Assembly: GCA_026389015.1 (NCBI GenBank)
Contig: JAPLIR010000011.1
Span: forward strand, 1 to 56,179
Length of the DNA stretch: 56,179 nucleotides
Direction: 5' to 3'
Source: Candidatus Dependentiae bacterium
Lineage (GTDB): Bacteria > Babelota > Babeliae > Babelales > Vermiphilaceae
Shown here: positions 44,234-52,765 of the stretch, piece after piece
How the letters are laid out: each line of letters begins with the position of its first letter
Numbering within the stretch: the stretch's first letter is position 1
Translations under genes and position numbers: made by a program
The notes under the pieces: model-generated
The model's input: only the letters and a program-made list of their open reading frames with translations
Databases searched by the model: none
What the model was told of the DNA's origin: nothing

Positions 44234-44944
44234 ATGGTCATTTTTTTATTATTTTTATTAGCAGTACCCCATGTTATTGGCGCCAACAATGAGCTTAAAA
44301 CCTCTATTATTATTCCTTGTAGTTCAAGACATGCAGTGCATCTTTATGATTTACTCAAACTCTATGAAGCGCAAACAGTCTTGCCCGATGAAGTTGTCAT
44401 TTCATTGTCTGATGTTCATTTAGTTGAACGCCATATCATTGACAAACTATGCCAACAACCATGGCGTTTTTGTGTGCAGCTACTCATCACGCCAGAAACG
44501 TTATTTGCAGGCCCCAATAGAAATAGAGCCTGTGAATATGCCACAGGGGATATATTAATTTGTCAGGATGCTGACGATTTGCCTCATCCGCAACGTGTGG
44601 AAATTATCACCTATTTTTTCAAAAAATATAATGTTGACCATCTCATGCATGGATTTTCATTTACAGAAAATATGGAAACTATGCTGCAGCGTTATCAAGA
44701 CTTATCACACATTCCATTCGTTACATGGCAACCATTTGAAGACCTCTTTGAGAGGTTTGTCTTTCATAATGGCAACATTGCTATAAAAAAAAATATATGG
44801 GAAAAAATCAAATGGTCTTCTCTCCAAATAGGAGAAGATGCTGAATTTAATCGAGAAGTGTATGAATATACGACACGATGCATAGCTCTGGAAATACCAT
44901 TATTGGTATACCGCATAGCTTTATCTGCAACAGTTATAAGATAA
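44234..44944 (+). CDS. Secreted GT2 glycosyltransferase
   Basis: About 236 residues from ATG 44234, which gives signal peptide MVIFLLFLLAVPHVIGA; the ribosome site is weak. NELKTSIIIPCSSRHAVHLYDLL opens a GT2 fold, FAGPNRNRACEYATGDILICQDADDLPHP carries the metal-binding D-A-D-D, and HNGNIAIKKNIWEKI and GEDAEFNREVY follow (acceptor and E-D motif). It is a family 2 inverting glycosyltransferase. It starts 34 nt after the methyltransferase gene and is probably co-transcribed. Confidence 0.8.
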   Translation: MVIFLLFLLAVPHVIGANNELKTSIIIPCSSRHAVHLYDLLKLYEAQTVLPDEVVISLSDVHLVERHIIDKLCQQPWRFCVQLLITPETLFAGPNRNRACEYATGDILICQDADDLPHPQRVEIITYFFKKYNVDHLMHGFSFTENMETMLQRYQDLSHIPFVTWQPFEDLFERFVFHNGNIAIKKNIWEKIKWSSLQIGEDAEFNREVYEYTTRCIALEIPLLVYRIALSATVIR

Positions 44945-44956
44945 ACTAAGAATATC

Positions 44957-44985
44957 TTGTAAAATACCTTCATTATTTTTATAAT
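44957..44985 (+). promoter_or_regulatory. Promoter of the 45025-46773 gene
   Basis: TTGTAA (44957-44962) and a consensus TATAAT (44980-44985) are exactly 17 nt apart, about 40 nt upstream of the ATG. This is one of the best sigma-70-like promoters in the window. Confidence 0.72.
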
Positions 44986-45024
44986 GCAGAGTCATTTATA
45001 AAAACTTCGTAGGAGAACAAGGGC

Positions 45025-46773
45025 ATGAAGCGATTATTATTATCATACTTATTATTATCAACAATAACTGTTCATGCATTGGAAATTGAACCAGGTATTT
45101 TTATTCCTCCTCATATTTATGTGCATGCAGAGCAACCTCTTGATAATGCCAAAAGATATGCGAGTCTACCCTATATTACTGGCGACACTTTTCGCAGTAT
45201 GGCACAATTTTTTGTTGATGAACTACGACTACCCATCAACCCTCTCGATATTAACAACGGCGACATTGTTTTTGTTAAAACAGACTTACTAGATTATTTT
45301 TTCACCGAACTTCATCCACATATTAAAAGTGATTACATCATTATTTCTCATAACAGCGATGATTCAGCGCCAGGCAATTACGCTCATATGCTTGACGACA
45401 ATAAAATAATAGCCTGGTTTGGTCAAAACCCCGACACTGTAGATCATCCTAAATTCTTTCCTATTCCCATTGGCCTTGCAAATCCACATTGGCCAACCGG
45501 CAACACAACAGTGTTTGATCTGCTCATTCCACACGCTAAGAACATAGAAAAAAACACACTTTTGTATCTTAATATTTTACCAACGCACCCTGAACGCCAA
45601 GGAGTTGCGCAACTATTTTCCGACAAATCTTTTTGCTACAAAGCCTCTCGCAAAGCACTGCACGATTATGTATTGGAATTAGCTCAATCAAATTTTATAC
45701 TCAGCCCTCGTGGCAACGGCCTCGATTGCCATAGAACATGGGAAGCTTTATTAATGGGTAGCTATCCCGTAGTGAGAACCTCTCCACTTGATAGTATCTA
45801 TCAAGATCTTCCGGTTGTTATTGTCAATGACTGGCAAGAGGTTACCCAAGAATTTCTTAATCAGAAATACGAAGAAATGAGACTTAAAACATATAACAAT
45901 GAAAAAATTTATTTTGCCTATTGGTTCAATAAAATCAAAGAGTGCCAGGATAATTACCTAAAAAAAGCAAAAGCTTCTCATCTGCCAAAAAACTTTAATC
46001 CTGATTTTCACCAAGCGATGAAATCAAAAACCTATGATGTTGCATTTGCTCATAATGACCCCTTCTGGAAAAACGCAAAAACTCTCTACGATAACTATAT
46101 AGCCAATTTCAATCTAAGCGGGCAACCACGTATTCCCAAAATTATTCATCAAATTTGGGTTGGTAGCCCATTGCCAGAAAAATACAAATCCCTTATCGAA
46201 ACTTGGAAAAAGAACCATCCAGACTGGGTACATATTTTATGGACCGATAAAGCATTAGACGCCTTAGGCCTCATCAACAAAAAACAATACGATGCAGCAA
46301 CCAATATGGGCGAAAAATCAGACATAGCCAGATATGAATTACTCTATCGTTTTGGTGGACTTTATGTTGATACGGATTTTGAATGCTTAAAATCTTTTGA
46401 TGTATTCAATCATAGTTGTAGCTTTTATACTGGCCTAGCCCCTGATAAAGAATTGGTAGTCTATGTAGCCCTCATTGGCGCAACTCCCGGACATCCCATA
46501 TTAAAAAAATGCGTCGAACGCATAAGCACTATAAGGTCAAATTGCACCCATCCGGATGATATATTACAAAATACAGGGCCTTATTTCTTGACGCGCTGCA
46601 TAGCAGAATGTCTTGATGTAACTGCACATGACACCGTACTATTTCCTATTTCTTATTTTTATCCTTGGCCAAACTATAGCAGTCAACAAAAATCAAGACC
46701 TGAAATTGAAAGTTGGATCAAACCTGAATCATATGGCATTCACCATTGGCACGTCTCGTGGGCGAAATGGTAA
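45025..46773 (+). CDS. Secreted fusion: exostosin-like + GT32 (OCH1-like) glycosyltransferase
   Basis: A 582-residue protein with signal peptide MKRLLLSYLLLSTITVHA and an AGGAG site. Residues ~50-300 resemble exostosin: DYIIISHNSDDSAPG, FPIPIGLANPHWPTG, and SPRGNGLDCHRTWEALLMGSYPVV (nucleotide-sugar binding). Residues ~360-560 are a GT32 domain: RIPKIIHQIWVG, HILWTDKAL, SDIARYELLYRFGGLYVDTDFECL with the metal-binding D-x-D. Both domains are retaining or inverting sugar transferases best known from eukaryotes and some viruses. A single protein could add two different sugars in turn. Confidence 0.88.
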   Translation: MKRLLLSYLLLSTITVHALEIEPGIFIPPHIYVHAEQPLDNAKRYASLPYITGDTFRSMAQFFVDELRLPINPLDINNGDIVFVKTDLLDYFFTELHPHIKSDYIIISHNSDDSAPGNYAHMLDDNKIIAWFGQNPDTVDHPKFFPIPIGLANPHWPTGNTTVFDLLIPHAKNIEKNTLLYLNILPTHPERQGVAQLFSDKSFCYKASRKALHDYVLELAQSNFILSPRGNGLDCHRTWEALLMGSYPVVRTSPLDSIYQDLPVVIVNDWQEVTQEFLNQKYEEMRLKTYNNEKIYFAYWFNKIKECQDNYLKKAKASHLPKNFNPDFHQAMKSKTYDVAFAHNDPFWKNAKTLYDNYIANFNLSGQPRIPKIIHQIWVGSPLPEKYKSLIETWKKNHPDWVHILWTDKALDALGLINKKQYDAATNMGEKSDIARYELLYRFGGLYVDTDFECLKSFDVFNHSCSFYTGLAPDKELVVYVALIGATPGHPILKKCVERISTIRSNCTHPDDILQNTGPYFLTRCIAECLDVTAHDTVLFPISYFYPWPNYSSQQKSRPEIESWIKPESYGIHHWHVSWAKW

Positions 46774-46817
46774 CATTGTATTGCAATCATTATCTTAACT
46801 TAATTATAAAGGAAACT

Positions 46818-47798
46818 ATGAAGCTACTTACTCTATTATTATCATGCACATTACTACTCTCATGCAGCACTCAAACATTTACCGCTGTTGCTAATACATC
46901 ATTCCAATGGTTTACTATGCAACAAGAATATACAAAATTGACCAATGCACTTAATAGTCGCTCCAAAGATATAGAACAAACGTACTACCATCCTCATTGG
47001 GCACAAGCAAAAGAAAGTATACGGAAATTTTTATTGGGATCAGTAAATAATCAATTTAGTAAAAATTATGATTTATCGAATAATATGATTCGCCAAGGAT
47101 TTAACCAAACACAAGCATACGAAGTTTCTTTTTTAAAGCATTGCATCAGCGAACGTACCAGAACATTGCTCAATAGTTATAAAGATATTGATTTTATAGG
47201 GACCTCTTTTGAATGTAATGATTTCAATTGCTCAACAAGTACTTTAGGGCATTTATTTTATGTCGCCAAAGTACTTGAAAAATGTCCAGCTGAAGACATC
47301 TCAACCATTGTGGAGATTGGTGGTGGCTACGGTAACTTAGCTCGTATTTTTAAAAGTATTATACCTCAAGCTACTATAATCATGGTTGATTTGCCTGAAT
47401 TAATAGCATTACAAGCATTTTTCTTACGCTCTACATTACCAACAGTCAAAGTATTACTGCATACTCAAGCACCCGCGCACTATGAAGTTGGTGCAATCCA
47501 TCTATTGCCAGTTCATGAAATCAAAAATATTACTGTCGATTCCGATGTATTTGTTTCAACCTTCGCTTTATCCGAATCAACCGAAGCACTACAAGAAATT
47601 GTTGCTGAGAAAAAATTCTTCGATGCCAATGTTTGTTATATTTCTGGACAACTACAAGGCTGGGGTAAACATAATTTTATTAATCAGTCACTAGTTCATA
47701 ATGCCATGAGAGAATCGTATGACAAAGTTGATTGCCAACCATTCCATTTATTTACCAATGGTTTTGAAGCTTATGAGATCATAGGAACTAATAATTAA
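46818..47798 (+). CDS. Exported sugar O-methyltransferase-like protein
   Basis: About 326 residues from ATG 46818 (AAAGGAAA site). MKLLTLLLSCTLLLSCSTQ is a signal peptide; LLSC could be a lipobox, so it may be a lipoprotein. STIVEIGGGYGNLARIFKSI is SAM motif I, and TIIMVDLPELIALQAFFLRS, with DSDVFVSTFALSESTEALQEIV, fits the putative sugar O-methyltransferase family (VDLPE-x-x-x-LQ-x-FL). An in-frame ATG at 46746 is inside the previous gene and lacks a site. It overlaps nothing and is 45 nt from its neighbour. Confidence 0.82.
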   Translation: MKLLTLLLSCTLLLSCSTQTFTAVANTSFQWFTMQQEYTKLTNALNSRSKDIEQTYYHPHWAQAKESIRKFLLGSVNNQFSKNYDLSNNMIRQGFNQTQAYEVSFLKHCISERTRTLLNSYKDIDFIGTSFECNDFNCSTSTLGHLFYVAKVLEKCPAEDISTIVEIGGGYGNLARIFKSIIPQATIIMVDLPELIALQAFFLRSTLPTVKVLLHTQAPAHYEVGAIHLLPVHEIKNITVDSDVFVSTFALSESTEALQEIVAEKKFFDANVCYISGQLQGWGKHNFINQSLVHNAMRESYDKVDCQPFHLFTNGFEAYEIIGTNN

Positions 47799-47855
47799 TT
47801 ATACTTGCTCAAACAAATAAAAGTATGATTATCTTTAACAATAAATAAGGAGATC

Positions 47856-49613
47856 ATGAAATACATTAACTCCACGCTGTTTATAATCTTAAGCATTATA
47901 AGCTACTCAACAATCGATAGTAGCTCAGCAACACTCGACAATGGTTTAAATCCCTCTAAAAATACTTTATATTTGATGAATCCTAAAGATATCAATTGGT
48001 CATTGAAACCAGATTTTTTACAAAAACTAATCAACTGCTTCAATGTCGATGTTTTTATTGAAAGTGGCACATATGCAGGAGGCACAACCTCTAATGCATT
48101 ACCTTATTTCAAAGAAATACATACCATTGAACTTGCGCCAGCATTATATGCCAACGCTGTTAAAAAATTTGAAAATACTCCCAATGCACATGTCTATGAA
48201 GGAGATTCTTCAGATGTATTACAGAAAATTCTTCCTACTATTCAAGGAAAAATACTATTTTGGCTTGACGGACATTTTAGTGAAGGAGTTACTGCCAAAG
48301 GTAAAACAAATACCCCAATCCTTGATGAACTCAAGGCGATTAAAAATAGTAACATAAAAAATGCTATTATTTTAATAGATGACATACGATGCTTTAAGCC
48401 CTTTGGATATACACCTCATAAAGACTCATTAAAAGATTATCCCTCAATCAAAGATCTTTATAAAGCAGTTTTGGATATTAATAATGATTATAACTTTGTA
48501 ATATTTGGAGATATAGCTATTGCCCATTCTAAACAAGAATCGGTTATTAGTTCCCCGATAATTCAAGCATGCACCATAAGTCGCCTTTATGAAAACGATA
48601 CCGATTCATTGCAACAAGTTCTTGAAGCTGAAGCTATTATTGCTCACGCATGCGGAGAAGAAGAAAAAGCATTACACGATCTATTTTATGCACAATTAGC
48701 TTTTGACTCATATAACTTAATAACTCACTATCGACTTTGGCACAGTTTACTATTAAAAGATTCTCAACACGCCGAACAAGAATTAATGAAAATTTTTGAA
48801 CTTTTTCCACATGATAAACGCATACAGTGCCATATACAAAAACAAAAAAATAATAACCACCCAGCACAATTACATAGCCTTAATATATTTCAAAATACAC
48901 CCGATTTTGATACCGTTGGCTATGATAACTGCACCATGGAATCAAATGGAGAACTCCCTATTATTGAATCAATGATAAAAAATGGCGATATAGTATTTGA
49001 TGTGGGTGCCAACAAAGGTGAATGGAGCCAGCATGTACTTGCCTCAAAATCTAATATACGACTCTATGCATTTGAGCCAATTCCTACAATCTTCAATCAG
49101 CTTCAAAAAAATATCGCTCATGATTTTGTTGCTACGCATAATTTCGCCATCTCAAACAAAAATGGCGAAGAAATTTTTTTTTATTATAACAAAAACTCTC
49201 TTTCATCAGAATTAAGTTCTTTTTATGAACGACCAGTCGTTAATAGAATATTTAATGCCCGGCCAATTCCTATAAGAGTCAAAACTAAAACATTAGACTC
49301 CTTTTGCCAAGAACAAAGCATTGAACAGATTGATTTTTTAAAAATAGACACTGAGGGCTCAGAGCTTAATGTTCTAAAAGGATCTTCTTTAATGCTAAAA
49401 AAAGGAGCTATAAAAACCATACAATTTGAGTATGGTGGAGCTTATCTCGAAGCCAAAGCCACCTTAAAAGAGATGTTCGATCAATTAATCGCCTGCCATT
49501 ATATAATTTTTAGAATTATTCCCAACGGACTAATAGCAACTGCTGAATGGTCTATAGCCTTAGAAAATTATCGTTATTCTAATTATTTAGCTGTTTATCA
49601 AAAAAACAATTAA
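47856..49613 (+). CDS. Secreted two-domain methyltransferase (MT-like + FkbM)
   Basis: A 585-residue protein with a signal peptide (MKYINSTLFIILSIISYS) and an AAGGAG site. Residues ~50-330 repeat the plan of the 42386 protein: VFIESGTYAGGTTSNALPYF, ILFWLDGHFSEG, AIILIDDIRCF, ACTISRLYEN. Residues ~370-585 are an FkbM methyltransferase: DIVFDVGANKGEWSQHV, LYAFEPIPTIFNQLQ, FAISNKNGEEIFFYY, KTLDSF, and IDFLKIDTEGSELNVLKGS. Both SAM motifs look intact in the second domain. It may put two methyl groups on one glycan. Confidence 0.85.
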   Translation: MKYINSTLFIILSIISYSTIDSSSATLDNGLNPSKNTLYLMNPKDINWSLKPDFLQKLINCFNVDVFIESGTYAGGTTSNALPYFKEIHTIELAPALYANAVKKFENTPNAHVYEGDSSDVLQKILPTIQGKILFWLDGHFSEGVTAKGKTNTPILDELKAIKNSNIKNAIILIDDIRCFKPFGYTPHKDSLKDYPSIKDLYKAVLDINNDYNFVIFGDIAIAHSKQESVISSPIIQACTISRLYENDTDSLQQVLEAEAIIAHACGEEEKALHDLFYAQLAFDSYNLITHYRLWHSLLLKDSQHAEQELMKIFELFPHDKRIQCHIQKQKNNNHPAQLHSLNIFQNTPDFDTVGYDNCTMESNGELPIIESMIKNGDIVFDVGANKGEWSQHVLASKSNIRLYAFEPIPTIFNQLQKNIAHDFVATHNFAISNKNGEEIFFYYNKNSLSSELSSFYERPVVNRIFNARPIPIRVKTKTLDSFCQEQSIEQIDFLKIDTEGSELNVLKGSSLMLKKGAIKTIQFEYGGAYLEAKATLKEMFDQLIACHYIIFRIIPNGLIATAEWSIALENYRYSNYLAVYQKNN

Positions 49614-49673
49614 CAGTCCACTGAGCTGACAAAGTGAACTCTGCATCAATTAAAACCCATTAAATCCAAACTC

Positions 49674-49703
49674 TTGACCGCCGAGCACATAAAATAACAT
49701 AGT
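49674..49703 (+). promoter_or_regulatory. Duplicated promoter element, copy 1 (SGNH gene)
   Basis: TTGACC (49674-49679) and CATAGT (49698-49703) are 18 nt apart, inside a segment AAACTCTTGACC...CACATAAA that recurs upstream of the SDR at 50728. Confidence 0.6.
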
Positions 49704-49752
49704 GATGCTAGAGCGATATCAAAATTAATAATTTCAGGGGTTGTACATAACA

Positions 49753-50595
49753 ATGAAGTTTTTTCAACATAAATTTCATATCACACAGTTCATAATATTA
49801 CTCTTCATACAAAGCATCGAGGGAACTTCTGATGAACATTGGAAATATGGAAATATATATGCCATAGGCGACAGCAATGCAGCCTTTTGTTTTACAAATA
49901 CAGAAATTGAACCACGAATGATTGATTCCAGCATCACACTTTATGAACAATCCATGCTCACCTATGCAGTCAATGCCCACACCACTCTCACTATCCCTTG
50001 CACTATGCATTGGATACAAGGGCGCACTATGCACAGAATTGGAAGGGACGGCATTGCTGACTTCAATATTAAATCATTTGGGGTTCAAGAAAACGATATA
50101 GCTATATTTCTTTTTGGCACCATAGATGTATACGGACATATTTTCAGAAACAATAATAATGATGATGATACTATCACCAAACAAATGACACATCGCGATC
50201 TTGATGAAATAATAGATACATTAACAAGCAAATACCTACAAACAATTACCGAAAACAGAAAGAATTATGATAAATTAACCGTTGTAATATTTGCTTGCCT
50301 TCCACCACTCAAACATCCCTTTTATGAAAAAAACTTTTTAGAAGTGTTTCCCAATCAACAATTTCTACCAACCCAAGTAAATATCATTAAAAAACTTAAC
50401 GAGCGCTTAAGCTATTACAGCACACAAAACAATTTTTTATTATTAAACGTTAATGATTTATATCAAGATCAAGATGGACAATTACTGCTCAATCTATCAG
50501 ATGGCACACACCATATTCACCCGAAACACACTCAACCTCTAAAAAACCGATTAATTTCTATGCTTATTGAGCACTCTAATTCATTCGTTCAATAA
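49753..50595 (+). CDS. Secreted SGNH-like hydrolase fold protein A
   Basis: About 280 residues from ATG 49753, with a hydrophobic signal region (FHITQFIILLFIQSIEG). IYAIGDSNAAFCF has the G-D-S block I of SGNH proteins, FLFGTIDVYGHIF the block III region (usually G-x-N-D), and LLNLSDGTHHIHPKH a D-x-x-H block V. The Gly/Asn-rich stretch (NNNNDDD) is low complexity. SGNH enzymes deacetylate or hydrolyse esters on glycans and lipids. It is a paralog of the 54292-55020 gene. The Ser in GDS would be the nucleophile. Confidence 0.7.
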   Translation: MKFFQHKFHITQFIILLFIQSIEGTSDEHWKYGNIYAIGDSNAAFCFTNTEIEPRMIDSSITLYEQSMLTYAVNAHTTLTIPCTMHWIQGRTMHRIGRDGIADFNIKSFGVQENDIAIFLFGTIDVYGHIFRNNNNDDDTITKQMTHRDLDEIIDTLTSKYLQTITENRKNYDKLTVVIFACLPPLKHPFYEKNFLEVFPNQQFLPTQVNIIKKLNERLSYYSTQNNFLLLNVNDLYQDQDGQLLLNLSDGTHHIHPKHTQPLKNRLISMLIEHSNSFVQ

Positions 50596-50651
50596 GCAAT
50601 AAATCACCTCACTAAGTCTTTATGTTCAATCCCCATCCAAAAAACCAAACT

Positions 50652-50681
50652 CTTGACCCTAGGACACATAAAGTATCATAG
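50652..50681 (+). promoter_or_regulatory. Duplicated promoter element, copy 2 (SDR gene)
   Basis: TTGACC (50652-50657) and CATAGT (50676-50681) are 18 nt apart, identical in both hexamers and spacing to the element at 49674-49703. The neighbouring bases (CAAACTCTTGACC, CACATAAA) are also conserved. Confidence 0.6.
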
Positions 50682-50727
50682 TGTCTATTAGGGGATACTA
50701 TTTTAAAGTACTTATTTGGGGGAAGTC

Positions 50728-51816
50728 ATGAACAAGAAATCACTCTATATATTCAATTTTTTAGCCACACTCAGCATGTGTTGCTATGCCAGTGAGCCAA
50801 GCAATGCGGAGCTCTTTGAAGGCAAAAACATTTTGATACTTGGCGGCACGGGATATTTGGGTCGAGCAATTGCTGAAGAAGTTCTCAAATATAACCCAAA
50901 AAGCATTACCATATTTAGCCGATGCGAAGTAAAGCACTTTAACCTTTCAAAAACTCTTGATACATCAAAACTAAAAAGTACGCTTGGCGATATCAGAGAC
51001 TACGACGCAGTCAACAGCGCAGCACGAGGCATGGATGTTGTCTTTCATGCAGCAGCACTCAAAAGAATGGACCTCCTAGAAAGTAATGTTCAAGAAGCTA
51101 TAAAAACAGATATTGTAGCGTCAATCAATGTATTTAATGCCTGCGTAAACAATGATGTAAAAAAAGTAATTTTTATTTCTACCGACAAAGCATGCTTACC
51201 CATCAATGCCTACGGTGGTTGCAAATTTGTGAGCGAAAAAATATTTACCAACTACGACCCAACAAACATTCAAACAAAATTTGTTGTTGCTCGATTTGGC
51301 AATATCCTGCAAAGTACCGGGTCCGTCATTCCAATTTTTACTGACAAAATTAAAAATGGTGAAGATATTACCCTCACTGATAAAGATATGACACGGTTCA
51401 TTGTTGATAAATCTGAAGCCGTTGAACTCATTTTTAATGCCCTACGCTACGGTGCAGGTGGCGAAATATTTGTAAAACGCCTTGCCGCTTTACGCGTCGT
51501 AGACCTTATTGATGTTTTAAAAGAAAATTTTAACGCCACTAACGTTGTCAGAACAATAGGCCTCAGACCCGGCGAAAAAATGCACGAAACGCTCATTAAC
51601 TCATCGGAAATGTCTCGAGCGATTGAATACAACAACTTATTTATAGTAAAGCCTTCGATTCCAGGTGTTTTCACCTACACCGAGCAAACGATGCCGTTGT
51701 ACATGAAGCTGGGCAAACGAGTTAATCAAGCGCTTATGCAAGAATATAGCTCTGACCAAGCGGTGATCTCCAAGCAAGAGCTTACCGATCTTTTTAAACG
51801 CTTGAATTTATTATAG
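50728..51816 (+). CDS. Exported UDP-sugar 4,6-dehydratase-like SDR (PseB/FlaA1 type)
   Basis: About 362 residues from ATG 50728 (GGGGGAAG site), with signal peptide MNKKSLYIFNFLATLSMCCYA. ILILGGTGYLGRAIAEEV is the NAD(P)-binding fold, FHAAALKRMDLLESN, IFISTDKACLPINAYGGCK hold the catalytic D-K and Y-x-x-x-K, and RFGNILQSTGSVIPIF and MTRFIVDKSEAVE match PseB-type UDP-GlcNAc 4,6-dehydratases. It would make a 4-keto-6-deoxy sugar nucleotide. A signal peptide on such an NAD-dependent enzyme is very unusual; the motifs look intact, so it seems exported rather than decayed. It lies 28 nt before the NRS/ER-like gene. Confidence 0.85.
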   Translation: MNKKSLYIFNFLATLSMCCYASEPSNAELFEGKNILILGGTGYLGRAIAEEVLKYNPKSITIFSRCEVKHFNLSKTLDTSKLKSTLGDIRDYDAVNSAARGMDVVFHAAALKRMDLLESNVQEAIKTDIVASINVFNACVNNDVKKVIFISTDKACLPINAYGGCKFVSEKIFTNYDPTNIQTKFVVARFGNILQSTGSVIPIFTDKIKNGEDITLTDKDMTRFIVDKSEAVELIFNALRYGAGGEIFVKRLAALRVVDLIDVLKENFNATNVVRTIGLRPGEKMHETLINSSEMSRAIEYNNLFIVKPSIPGVFTYTEQTMPLYMKLGKRVNQALMQEYSSDQAVISKQELTDLFKRLNLL

Positions 51817-51844
51817 GTTGTTTCATCCATAAAAAGGAAGTTCG

Positions 51845-52765
51845 ATGAAAAAAATATTCCTAGCGCTATGCATTATAGCTTGTCACGCCATGCACGCCCA
51901 AGAAGCAAAGACCATCTTAATCTTTGGTGGCAAGACAGGTTACATAGGCCAAAAGCTCGTCAAAATTTTCAATGATATTGGACATAATACTCTCTGCGCT
52001 ACTGCACGACTCGAAAACAGAGAAGAAGTTGTTAATGAGATCCTTGCAACAAAACCAGACCAGATTGTGAACGCCGCGGGTATTACCGGCAGACCTAACA
52101 TCGATTGGTGCGAAGACCACAAACAAGAAACCATTCGAGCAAATGTACTTGGCGCTCTCAACCTTGCCGACATTGCCTACCTACACAATATTCACTGTAC
52201 CTATATTGGCACCGGGTGTATTTATGAATATGACGAAAAACATCCCATGGGAAGTGGTATAGGATTTACCGAAGAAGAAACTCCTAATTTTGATGGATCT
52301 TTTTATTCCATCGGAAAAATAGCACTCGAAAAGTTTATTGCCTATTACCCGAATATTTTAAGTTTAAGAATCAAAATGCCCATATCGCTAGAATTAGATA
52401 AAGGGTTTGTTGGTAAAATAACTAAGTATAAAAAATTGGTGAATATTCCTAATTCACTCTCTAATTTAGAAGACTTACTACCCATCGTAGCAGACATGAT
52501 TGTGCAACAATTTAAGGGCCTTTTTAATGTGGTTAATCCCGGAACAGCATCTCATAATGAAGTGTTAGATTTGTATAAAAAGTATATAGATCCAAGCTTT
52601 ACTTACGAAAACTTTTCATTAGAAGAACAAGCTAAAATACTCAAAGCTCGCCGAGCAAATGCTGAGCTTAGTGCAGCGAAATTATTGCACTATTATCCTC
52701 ATGTTCCGCACATTAAAGATTCGTTAGCGAAATTGTTTCAATCCATTGTACAGGAGATCATATGA
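51845..52765 (+). CDS. Exported UDP-4-keto-6-deoxyglucose 3,5-epimerase/4-reductase-like (NRS/ER)
   Basis: A 306-residue SDR with signal peptide MKKIFLALCIIACHAMHA. The body follows plant NRS/ER, the C-terminal half of UDP-rhamnose synthase: ILIFGGKTGYIGQ, NAAGITGRPNIDWCEDHKQE, GTGCIYEYDEKHP, GSGIGF-EE-PNF, SFYSIGK (Y-x-x-x-K), SLRIKMPIS, NIPNSLSNLEDLLPI and NPGTASHNEVLDLYK-YIDP. The resemblance, recalled from plant and giant-virus enzymes, exceeds that to bacterial RmlD. It would finish UDP-L-rhamnose from a 4-keto intermediate. Probably acquired from a eukaryote or giant virus. It overlaps the next gene by 4 nt (ATGA). Confidence 0.85.
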   Translation: MKKIFLALCIIACHAMHAQEAKTILIFGGKTGYIGQKLVKIFNDIGHNTLCATARLENREEVVNEILATKPDQIVNAAGITGRPNIDWCEDHKQETIRANVLGALNLADIAYLHNIHCTYIGTGCIYEYDEKHPMGSGIGFTEEETPNFDGSFYSIGKIALEKFIAYYPNILSLRIKMPISLELDKGFVGKITKYKKLVNIPNSLSNLEDLLPIVADMIVQQFKGLFNVVNPGTASHNEVLDLYKKYIDPSFTYENFSLEEQAKILKARRANAELSAAKLLHYYPHVPHIKDSLAKLFQSIVQEII

